Source of the DNA: Clostridia bacterium
GTDB lineage: Bacteria; Bacillota; Clostridia; Oscillospirales; CAG-272
Reading direction: 5' to 3'
Assembly (NCBI GenBank): GCA_017453255.1
Contig: JAFTKN010000012.1
Coordinates: forward strand, 1 to 56,033
Length of the DNA: 56,033 bases
Every line of letters begins with the position of its first letter. Positions within the stretch are counted from its first letter, which is position 1. Under the pieces are notes generated by a model, which ran no database searches, was not told the origin of the DNA, and saw only the letters and a program-made list of their open reading frames with translations. The position numbers and the translations under genes were made by a program. Positions 1 through 7,650 of the stretch are shown here, one piece after another.

Positions 1-27
1 ATTCTTTTTTTGATAATCCAATAGCAT
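1..27 (-). CDS. Start of an unidentified minus-strand gene (truncated by window edge)
   Basis: Only nine codons are visible, reading MLLDYQKKN from an ATG at 27. An AGGAG ribosome-binding site at 35-39 lies seven bases upstream, which is the main reason to call it. The gene would be divergent from the recombinase gene, sharing a roughly 130-base AT-rich spacer. Nothing can be said about function. Confidence 0.4.
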
Positions 28-111
28 ATCTGCACTCCTAATGATTTTTTGTTATTCTTATTTTCAACTTAAAATAATTGTTAGTTATTGTAATTAAATT
101 ATATCACGGTA

Positions 112-120
112 TGATATAAT
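112..120 (+). promoter_or_regulatory. Extended -10 promoter of the tyrosine recombinase
   Basis: TGATATAAT reads as an extended -10 (TGnTATAAT), with no convincing -35 seventeen bases upstream. Transcription from it would begin near 126-128, which argues against the ATG at 126 being the start codon and favours the ATG at 156. Confidence 0.55.
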
Positions 121-155
121 TTTCAATGAATTTCAACAAAAACAGGAGGATTTCT

Positions 156-1043
156 ATGGAAAATTACATTTTTCAATTTTTAAATCATCTACAGGTAACT
201 AAAAACCTAACTTCTAAGTCGCTTATGGCATACAAGGGGGATTTGACTCAGTTCATATCAATTGAAAAGGATTTAATAAATCCGAATATTTGTGAATACA
301 TTACATACTTATCTGATGAACTTAAATTAAAAGATACCTCTATCAGAAGAAAAATTGTTACAATAAAGAATTTCTATGAGTATTTAGAATATCAAGAAAT
401 TATTGATTCGTCCCCTTTTTCTAAGCTTAAATTCAAGTTTCGTCAAGAAAGAAGATTACCGAAAACACTATCTATAAAAGAAATCTCACTATTACTAAAC
501 TGTTTCGATATTGAAACAAATAATTTGACTGATTTTAAAAGATTGTTATTTATACGAGACTCTGCTCTGTTGGATTTGCTGATCAGCACAGGAATACGTA
601 TTGGTGAAGCTGCTTCGATAACTCTTGATGATATAATTCACAGTGAAAGAACTATTCTAATTCATGGGAAAGGTAGAAAGCAACGCTTAATTTACATTTC
701 CTCGCCTATTACTTGGGAAAGGCTTAACCTATTAATTAAACACAGAAAAAAAGTCAATGGTCACTATCTTTTTACAAATTCAAAAGGACAACCCTTAAGC
801 ATTTACGGCATAGAAAGCATCTATAAAAAGTACGCCGAAAAAGCAAAAATAAATACAAAGTCTACTCCACACTACCTTAGACACACATTTGCAACGAACC
901 TATTAGCTAATGGCGCCGATTTACGCTCTGTGCAAGAAATTTTAGGTCATTCAAGCGTTTCAACTACACAAATATACACTGAGGTTACTACTAACCGGAA
1001 AAAGCAAGTATTAAAAAAATACAACTTTAGGAACAAATTATAA
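156..1043 (+). CDS. Tyrosine recombinase (XerC/XerD-type integrase)
   Basis: Site-specific recombinase of the phage-integrase family, 295 residues. An N-terminal SAM-like core-binding domain (roughly 1-90) is followed by the catalytic domain. The expected catalytic set is visible: Arg in TGIRIGEA, Lys in HGKGRKQR, the H-x-x-R box in HYLRHTFA, His in LGHSSVS and the nucleophilic Tyr in TQIYTEV. I place the start at 156 because AGGAGGA at 144-150 is correctly spaced; an upstream in-frame ATG at 126 would sit at the predicted transcription start. Length and lack of extra domains fit XerC/D or a small-island integrase equally well. Its position at the edge of a defence island suggests, but does not prove, a role in mobility. 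No paired att-like repeats were recognised nearby. Confidence 0.92.
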   Translation: MENYIFQFLNHLQVTKNLTSKSLMAYKGDLTQFISIEKDLINPNICEYITYLSDELKLKDTSIRRKIVTIKNFYEYLEYQEIIDSSPFSKLKFKFRQERRLPKTLSIKEISLLLNCFDIETNNLTDFKRLLFIRDSALLDLLISTGIRIGEAASITLDDIIHSERTILIHGKGRKQRLIYISSPITWERLNLLIKHRKKVNGHYLFTNSKGQPLSIYGIESIYKKYAEKAKINTKSTPHYLRHTFATNLLANGADLRSVQEILGHSSVSTTQIYTEVTTNRKKQVLKKYNFRNKL

Positions 1044-1104
1044 TTTATCAACGGAGCGTGGATTCGTATTCTTCGTTTGTTTTGTGGATTTTGTGTTTTT
1101 TGTA

Positions 1105-1136
1105 TGCTATACTTAAGGTACAAAGCACAAAGGAGA
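1105..1136 (+). promoter_or_regulatory. Promoter and ribosome-binding site of the first XRE regulator
   Basis: TGCTATACT at 1105-1113 matches an extended -10, and AGGAGA at 1131-1136 is seven bases before the ATG at 1144. No good -35 was seen. Confidence 0.5.
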
Positions 1137-1143
1137 TATAATT

Positions 1144-2280
1144 ATGGCTATGACTTTCGGACAAAGGCTTAAGGCTTTTCGCAAAAATGAGGGTTGGACT
1201 CAGCAAGACTTGGCTGATATGATTGATGTTAGTACACAAGCTATTTCCAAGTGGGAAACCGATGCAGGTATGCCTGATATTTCACAAATTGTTCCGCTAT
1301 CACGAGTATTAAATATTTCAACCGATATTTTGCTTGGTGTCGTTGATGATAATGATACTAAGGAATTTGAAAAGATATACCAAAAATGTATGAAAATAGA
1401 AACACTTAGTCCTTGCAAATGGCCTCCAGAAGCAACAGAGGCTGAAAAAGGTTTTCGCTTAATGTATGACTATTTCTGCACACATCCTACAAATCCTAAA
1501 GCTGCAAAATATCTGCTTGATATGGCAGAGCTTTACTTTGGAAAATTTGATATTTTTGATGAAGCCACTACTATTAAAGAGTGTGAACGCTTTGCTAACT
1601 GTATTTTTAGATTTAGCGAGGATGCTGACTTGCTCGCAGAGGCAAGATTTTTGATTGCTTCCGTGTATATGCGTATAGGACAAAAGGAAAAAGCAAATAA
1701 TGTTCTTTCAAAAATGCCATTTAAATATGGCGATAGAGCTTATTTCTCTGCCGAGGTTGCTAAGCTTGGTGGAGATTATGCAAGTGTTGAAAAATTCTGC
1801 AAGCAAAGCTTTACCTATCGTGCAAGATTTTTAATTAAGAGCATTTCTCTTGTAGCATCTTTGCCTAACAAAACCATTCAAGAACAAATCGAGCTTGAAG
1901 AATATATGCTACGCATAATAAATGCTTTGCTTTCGAATGGCGATTATTTGCCATTCAACCAAATTTATCAAAAGTTAAGATTGCTTTGTGGACTTATTAG
2001 CAAGCATTTAAGACTTGAAAACGAAGCTCGTGCAGTTGAATGCTTTGAGGAATTGATTGAGTCTTCAAAAGCTTATTTGGAGTTTGCAAGCAATGGTTCC
2101 AAAGACTCTTGTTTAATGCTCAACGATGATGGTTTAGAAAGATACTCAAAGGCTGACCGTTTAAAATACCAAAAGGAAATGTTAAAAGATTGCCTTGGGA
2201 TTATAGTTAACGAATGCAAGGATTGTAGGAGTGAGGTATTCCAAAATCCGCTTGACAAAATCTTAAATTTGTTAAAATAG
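1144..2280 (+). CDS. XRE-family regulator with helical C-terminal sensor region
   Basis: 378 residues. The first 65 form a Cro/CI-type helix-turn-helix (LKAFRKNEGWTQQDLADMID with the recognition helix in VSTQAISKWE). The remaining 300 residues are predicted helical and resemble TPR-like sensor regions in Firmicutes XRE proteins; no enzymatic motif is seen. It converges on the HExxH gene across a bidirectional terminator. A second protein of the same size and layout (11128-12240) lies at the other end of the defence island, so the two are likely paralogues. Its target is unknown; control of the island or peptide sensing of the Rgg/PlcR kind are possibilities by analogy only. Confidence 0.85.
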   Translation: MAMTFGQRLKAFRKNEGWTQQDLADMIDVSTQAISKWETDAGMPDISQIVPLSRVLNISTDILLGVVDDNDTKEFEKIYQKCMKIETLSPCKWPPEATEAEKGFRLMYDYFCTHPTNPKAAKYLLDMAELYFGKFDIFDEATTIKECERFANCIFRFSEDADLLAEARFLIASVYMRIGQKEKANNVLSKMPFKYGDRAYFSAEVAKLGGDYASVEKFCKQSFTYRARFLIKSISLVASLPNKTIQEQIELEEYMLRIINALLSNGDYLPFNQIYQKLRLLCGLISKHLRLENEARAVECFEELIESSKAYLEFASNGSKDSCLMLNDDGLERYSKADRLKYQKEMLKDCLGIIVNECKDCRSEVFQNPLDKILNLLK

Positions 2281-2291
2281 CTATTCATAAC

Positions 2292-2330
2292 AAAAAACCA
2301 TATCATTAGCTTCGGATGATATGGCTTTTT
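2292..2330. terminator. Bidirectional intrinsic terminator
   Basis: Perfect 9-bp stem, CCATATCAT (2298-2306) with ATGATATGG (2316-2324), flanked by an A-run on the left and a T-run on the right. It sits between the convergent XRE gene and the HExxH gene and can serve both strands. Confidence 0.85.
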
Positions 2331-2353
2331 ATAATTATAATTTGGACGTGCTT

Positions 2354-4444
2354 TTATTCATCTACATCTGGGAAAAACATAAACAAATCTCTCATTATCA
2401 ATCTTGATTGATAGTTCATAATAATGCGCTCTTCGTTGTTTTTTTCAGTATATTCTTTATAGCACTTATTTAAATTATGGATAAACGAGCTTTCGCTTTT
2501 CTGCTTAAACTGTTTCTCCCAACTTCCAACAATAGTTTGCTCTCTTTCTGCATTGTTAGGCATTGGCATTGGAAATATATTTTTTTCAAAAATTGATACA
2601 ACAGTATCCGAGTCACACTCGTACTCTTCTGCAAGATTTATTTTAATATACTGCTTTACATATCCACGCATATTATTTAATTGATTTTTCAAATCGGAAT
2701 GATCATTTATAAGTTTAAGAAAAACATCATCAACTTTTTCTTCCCATAAACTATTAAATTTATTTCGACTAGTACATTGAGGCTCCTTGTTATAAACCAA
2801 ATACCTTGTCATAAAGCCGAAGCGAAGAAAAACGGAATCAGCCGTAAAATCCCAAGAGTATTTTGCCCAGGTAGGCTCGTTTGCCATTAACAAAATATAT
2901 TCTTCTAAATCAATATCTAAAAAATAGCACATAGCTATATCAGAACGTATTTCTCGCAAAGCCATCGTATAAGTTAACAAATACGAAACCTTACTTTCGT
3001 TCCAGTTCTTAATGCACTCATCTTTAATATTAGATGGTATCGATTCAATATTTTCTGTAGCACATATGGACTCAAAAGCATAATCATATAAATCTTCAAA
3101 GTCAATGATTTCAAACAAATCCATTGTTTCGTTTAAAAAATACATACTATCAATTAATTTACCGTTGTCACTTTTTCTGTAAGGAATAACCCACGTAGCA
3201 AGTTCGTCATATCTTTCTAATATCTTTTCACAGATTTGTTTGACTATACTTGTTATAGAAAATCCATCAATTACTTTTTTCAATTTTGCTATTAATGGAT
3301 CTATTACAGAACAAAAGGTTAAATAAAGAACAAAATCATTTCTATCTTTTCTGTTAGGTGTTGAAATATAATGAGAAAATTCATGAATTAAAGAAGGAAT
3401 CATTTTCCAAATATTGAATGCTGCGTTATATGGAATCAATAAAAATCCCGTTGAATAAAGAACCCCAAACTGTTCACAAAAAAAAGATTCCATTGTTTTT
3501 GTTTCTTGTGATATAATCGGCATAAATCCATGAAAATCATTAAACTCATCGCTACTTACTTTCGTTGTAGTATTTACGCTTTGTCCCACAAATGATGAAA
3601 GTAACGCATCGCATATAAAGGAATAGCTCCAACAAGAATCAGCAAATATACTACTTGAAGACACCTGACTTAAAAATTTTTGATAATTTTTTCTCATATT
3701 CTCAAACGAGCGCTTTATATCTTGTTTATATTCCAATGTTTGATTTTTTGGTTCACCATTTGGATATAACCATACACGATAAATTTCTTCCAAAAAAGTA
3801 TACAACAACACAGAAGCTTGTCTAGCCAGTTCCCATGCTTTGTCTGTTGTATCAACATCTGCATTTAGCAATGATGTAAACAGCTCTTTATAATCATCTA
3901 TATGTGGAGTGTATCGGTATATATATTGCGTATTCAGTCTGCAAAAAATTCTTTGCTTTACACAAACAAGATCATTTTCTTTTTCCCATATATTTTTGTC
4001 GTTTTGAGATTGAGGGTTTAAAAAATCCTCAACAGCTTTTAATACATCATAAACATTTTCTTGATAATTGTAAGGAATGAGGAGACAAAAATCACCAAAG
4101 GAAAGGTTAATGGCAAAATGTACATTCTTAAACTGTTGCCCAAGGTGAATTTGCATTTTTTTCAATAGAATAAGATACTCATCAGACACAAATTTCCAAG
4201 TGTCTGTATCTGAAAAGCTTATGTGTCGCATTGTTGAGTTGATAATTTCCTCGCGAAGTGCAGCTCCAACGGAGAAAAAATAAATTCTATATGGAATATC
4301 TTGAGGTAAATCCTGTAAGCTTTCTATCAAAAGCTCTGCTTTAGACAGATCTGTTTCATTATCATATAAACATAATTTAGCAACATCGATAAATTTTTTA
4401 TCTTCAGTTAAACCTTCAAATCCGATGGCAACATATTTGCTCAT
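2354..4444 (-). CDS. Unknown protein with HExxH motif, candidate metallopeptidase next to RADAR
   Basis: 696 residues starting at the ATG at 4444, which has GAGGAGA upstream; an in-frame ATG at 4495 lacks such a site. The key feature is HEFSH at residues 354-358, a canonical zinc-metallopeptidase HExxH in a helical context, and about 140 residues later REIRSD places Glu498 and Asp502 in the E-x3-D arrangement typical of the third ligand helix in gluzincin peptidases. I see no signal peptide or membrane segment, so it is probably cytoplasmic. The rest is not recognised. It follows the 91-residue gene by 61 bases and shares that gene's strong promoter, downstream of rdrAB. A defence role is inferred from position only; enzymatic activity is predicted from the motif only. 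Confidence 0.75.
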   Translation of the reverse strand: MSKYVAIGFEGLTEDKKFIDVAKLCLYDNETDLSKAELLIESLQDLPQDIPYRIYFFSVGAALREEIINSTMRHISFSDTDTWKFVSDEYLILLKKMQIHLGQQFKNVHFAINLSFGDFCLLIPYNYQENVYDVLKAVEDFLNPQSQNDKNIWEKENDLVCVKQRIFCRLNTQYIYRYTPHIDDYKELFTSLLNADVDTTDKAWELARQASVLLYTFLEEIYRVWLYPNGEPKNQTLEYKQDIKRSFENMRKNYQKFLSQVSSSSIFADSCWSYSFICDALLSSFVGQSVNTTTKVSSDEFNDFHGFMPIISQETKTMESFFCEQFGVLYSTGFLLIPYNAAFNIWKMIPSLIHEFSHYISTPNRKDRNDFVLYLTFCSVIDPLIAKLKKVIDGFSITSIVKQICEKILERYDELATWVIPYRKSDNGKLIDSMYFLNETMDLFEIIDFEDLYDYAFESICATENIESIPSNIKDECIKNWNESKVSYLLTYTMALREIRSDIAMCYFLDIDLEEYILLMANEPTWAKYSWDFTADSVFLRFGFMTRYLVYNKEPQCTSRNKFNSLWEEKVDDVFLKLINDHSDLKNQLNNMRGYVKQYIKINLAEEYECDSDTVVSIFEKNIFPMPMPNNAEREQTIVGSWEKQFKQKSESSFIHNLNKCYKEYTEKNNEERIIMNYQSRLIMRDLFMFFPDVDE

Positions 4445-4505
4445 GTGTATTTTTCTCCTCTCATAAAGACAGAATAAGCGCGATACAAACTGCATCGCGC
4501 TTAAA

Positions 4506-4781
4506 TCACTTCCTTTTTGGACCGTTTAATGAAATTCTTGCAGTTTCATCAAAAATATTCCTCTGCTTAGAAAATGAATTCTTGTATATTCCGTGAAAAC
4601 GATTTCTATATCTACCAGAAACAGTAGTTAATTTATAACCATCCTCAAACCATCTGTACTTAGATGAGGGAGAATCCGCCAATTCTTTTGTACGAACATA
4701 AGAAGTATTAGGCATGCCCGCACTATCACTCTTGAAAGAATCTAGTATATCAAAGCAACGTCCCTTAGCCATTTTTATCAT
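4506..4781 (-). CDS. Small basic protein of unknown function (91 residues)
   Basis: Rich in Lys, Arg, Ser and aromatic residues, with no membrane segment or recognised motif. AGGAGA lies about eleven bases before the ATG at 4781; an in-frame ATG at 4772 is an alternative. It is the first gene of a two-gene unit with the HExxH protein, behind a consensus promoter and 115 bases after the end of rdrB. The basic composition would suit nucleic-acid binding or an acidic partner. The coding call rests on the ribosome-binding site, the promoter and a position that fills the gap between two real genes. Confidence 0.65.
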   Translation of the reverse strand: MIKMAKGRCFDILDSFKSDSAGMPNTSYVRTKELADSPSSKYRWFEDGYKLTTVSGRYRNRFHGIYKNSFSKQRNIFDETARISLNGPKRK

Positions 4782-4826
4782 AGCTATAAATATCTCCTAT
4801 TTCTATAAATTTGCTATATGCTCCTA

Positions 4827-4855
4827 ATTATAACATAACTATTTTAATTTGTCAA
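4827..4855 (-). promoter_or_regulatory. Consensus housekeeping promoter for the 91-residue and HExxH genes
   Basis: On the minus strand TTGACA (4855-4850), a 17-base spacer, and TATAAT (4832-4827) preceded by TGT form a perfect two-hexamer promoter with extended -10. It lies between rdrB and the 91-residue gene and gives a leader of about 39 bases. The downstream pair therefore need not depend on the rdrA promoter. Confidence 0.85.
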
Positions 4856-4896
4856 TATTATTTTACTAATTTTATATTTCATATTTTACAAATGTC

Positions 4897-7650
4897 TTAT
4901 ATATCAAATTTTTCGAAGCTTTGTTTGCAGCCATTCTCTCTTATACCATCTAACCACATATAGATATTTTCCACAGGAATTTTATTCTCTGATACATCAT
5001 TGTAATTCTCAAGAGCAGAAGCCATAATAGCATATTCATTTTCAAGAGAAGTGTCGAATATTCCCAAATCATCTGTGTTAATTGAAGCACAAATGCGAGG
5101 ATTTTTTAAAGAAAATCTCTCATCATTTGGTGGAAAAAGTCCAGAATTATTAAATTTGAAAAGCGGATGCTTTAAATAATCCTTAAATGTACCGATTAAA
5201 TAGTTCGATGATGGATTACATTCAACAGCGATGCCTTTGTTTGCAATTTCATATTGCATTTTCTCTTGCAAGGCGCAAACAGCATCAACTATAGATTTGG
5301 GAACTTTGTAGCATTCAATGTCCTCCGATGCTGTTTTCATTTTAAAATTATAATGGTAGTAATGATACAACAAGCTTGAAACTTGGTCAATTTCCTTTGC
5401 ATCAGATTGAATAATCTGCCAAGGCTCAACATCCAAAAAAGCCTTATCAAATAATATGCCTTCTGATTCAGGATTATGCAAATACAATGAAGGATCATTC
5501 CCACGAAGAGCTAAGCTTGCGTAATATTGATCTATATCAACACTATTTAGCATAGCATTTCCTCTATCTTGATTTCTTTGATAAATTCGAGCAAAGAGCC
5601 TATGAAATTCTTTTGTAATTTCGTTTTCAGCAGCCTTTTTGTCAATATCAAAGCGGCTCAGACTACCATGAAGCCATACCAAATTGTCAAGAAGCTCTTG
5701 GGCGCGCATCAAAACAGTATAGTTTTTTTGTGCATACCATTCTTCGCAGTCTATTCCTAATGCCAATGCATGCCCCAAGCGATCCCCAGCCTTCATATTG
5801 CAAAACTTGATCGCTTCATCTATTGCTCTAAGTCCATCCAATGGGTCAAGAAAATCCTCGCCCGCATGATAAGAAACACGAATAATAGGAAGTGGCGGCT
5901 TTAAAGTGCAATCGCGCTCCTCGCAATGTGAGGTAATCTTGCGTATTGCACAACCGAAGACCTCGGGACGGCAATCAATTTCACTAGAGCATGCATCAAC
6001 ACCTGTAATATACCCCATTACCTCTGGCTTTATACTACGAGCCTTTATTATCGCATTTGCCTGAATCATTGTTTTGTTCCTTATAATATTGTCCCTTGGA
6101 GTAATAAGCTCTATGGCTTCTTCCTGCCTAATAGGCTGTGATCTTTTGGGAAAATGGATAACAAACTGCATTTTAGCCCGAAGCTTTTCTTCATTAATAT
6201 GCTTATTAATTTCTTTTTCGCCATCAATATAATAATCAGAAACTCCGCATAGTGATTTAGTTCCCCAATTAAGAAAATTAGTTACCTTTTCGATTAGCTT
6301 TTCAGGAGTTGATTCTGGACAAAATCTTCCTTCAAAAGAAACTATTTGTGGATTTTCAGCAACAACTCGTTCTGCAATTCCTGTTCTCATAATGTCATAA
6401 TAAGGATAATTTTGCGTAAACAGGTCTTTTCTATCCTGATATTTTAAAAAATTACCAAATCCAATTCTATTATTTGCCTGAATTAGTTCCCCTCGTAAAC
6501 GGCAATAAATCAAAAGATATGCATAAGCTACATCTAAATATGGTTCGATACGTTTATCTTTTGTAAATATTGCCTTGAATATATCATATAAGAAGCGCTG
6601 TTCACCCGCAAGTGGACGAAATAATCTACGCTCATAATTTCTAACTGCAACGCCATTATAGCAAGTGGCATCATTATCATCGCATGGAGCCATAGGTTCT
6701 TCCTTTAATGCATAATCTGGTATAAATCCCGTACTGTCAACAGGTGCACAAAAACTACGCATTGTAGCGAGATAATTGTTTACCTCATTCATTTCAAGAT
6801 TGCAATCCTCTTCAGTTAAAGAAAGCATTTTTTGGAGCCATTCGTCATTTTTCTTCTGTAAGTTCTTTGAGTCTTTGTCAGAATCGGATAAAATTGCCCA
6901 ATCATCTCTTAAACGCATATATAAGAAATATCTAATGCAAACAGCTTTGAAGGTCAAAAGATAATTACTATCTTGACTGACATTCACACCTAAATATAAT
7001 GTGTCCAAGGTTTCTTTAGTTATGCTTTCATTTTCGAACTCTTTTTTTCTATCTGGAGTGTAGTTGTTCATAAGGCACACCCAAGAAAACAAAAATGCAT
7101 TTGAAGAGCCGCCTATGTGAAAATGATTTTCGGAGATTCCTTTATTAAACATTTTATGCAAGTTTATATTGTTGGTTCTAACAATTGGATTCCAAGAAAA
7201 TCTGCATCTTTGGAATCCATGCATTGCATCGAATCTCGCCAAATATGCCGCAACAAAAATTGTAGGATCGATAGTGTGAGTTAAGCTTCTAAAATTGAGA
7301 ACCTCCTTATATTCACATAGGCATTCATTGGCACTGTCAGTTGTCAGCATATTTTCAACCGATTTGGCAAGCAAGCCAAAAACACCATGATTCCGACAAC
7401 CCTCCAATCCATTTAGCTTATACTCTTTTGCATAGTTAAAGGCATATCGCGCCTCATCAACGGTATAATGAGTAAATTCATTCTGCATTGCATTAATAAA
7501 GCTTTTTCCCAAATGGGAATTAGCATTTTGCTGAAGCATACACATTGGCTCTAGAGTTAATCTTTCTCTTTTTGATTCAAGCCACGATTTAATCACAACC
7601 TCGGGCTGTATTCTACGGAAAAGAATATGCAGTGTATCTTTAATGATCAT
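4897..7650 (-). CDS. rdrB: RdrB-like adenosine deaminase of a RADAR anti-phage system
   Basis: 917 residues from the ATG at 7650, which has GAGG correctly spaced; a GTG at 7665 is in frame but lacks a site. Adenosine/AMP deaminase superfamily motifs appear in order: HFH at 176-178 within ENHFHIGGS (metal ligands), HAGE at 595-598 (third metal His and catalytic Glu), the GHAL histidine at 627, and INTDD with Asp860/861 near the C-terminus. The large size and wide spacing match the divergent deaminase of RADAR rather than housekeeping ADA (about 340 residues). RdrB is described as a large assembly that works with RdrA to deaminate adenosine bases during phage infection. It overlaps the end of rdrA by 11 bases, so the two are translationally coupled. 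All catalytic residues look intact. Confidence 0.88.
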   Translation of the reverse strand: MIIKDTLHILFRRIQPEVVIKSWLESKRERLTLEPMCMLQQNANSHLGKSFINAMQNEFTHYTVDEARYAFNYAKEYKLNGLEGCRNHGVFGLLAKSVENMLTTDSANECLCEYKEVLNFRSLTHTIDPTIFVAAYLARFDAMHGFQRCRFSWNPIVRTNNINLHKMFNKGISENHFHIGGSSNAFLFSWVCLMNNYTPDRKKEFENESITKETLDTLYLGVNVSQDSNYLLTFKAVCIRYFLYMRLRDDWAILSDSDKDSKNLQKKNDEWLQKMLSLTEEDCNLEMNEVNNYLATMRSFCAPVDSTGFIPDYALKEEPMAPCDDNDATCYNGVAVRNYERRLFRPLAGEQRFLYDIFKAIFTKDKRIEPYLDVAYAYLLIYCRLRGELIQANNRIGFGNFLKYQDRKDLFTQNYPYYDIMRTGIAERVVAENPQIVSFEGRFCPESTPEKLIEKVTNFLNWGTKSLCGVSDYYIDGEKEINKHINEEKLRAKMQFVIHFPKRSQPIRQEEAIELITPRDNIIRNKTMIQANAIIKARSIKPEVMGYITGVDACSSEIDCRPEVFGCAIRKITSHCEERDCTLKPPLPIIRVSYHAGEDFLDPLDGLRAIDEAIKFCNMKAGDRLGHALALGIDCEEWYAQKNYTVLMRAQELLDNLVWLHGSLSRFDIDKKAAENEITKEFHRLFARIYQRNQDRGNAMLNSVDIDQYYASLALRGNDPSLYLHNPESEGILFDKAFLDVEPWQIIQSDAKEIDQVSSLLYHYYHYNFKMKTASEDIECYKVPKSIVDAVCALQEKMQYEIANKGIAVECNPSSNYLIGTFKDYLKHPLFKFNNSGLFPPNDERFSLKNPRICASINTDDLGIFDTSLENEYAIMASALENYNDVSENKIPVENIYMWLDGIRENGCKQSFEKFDI

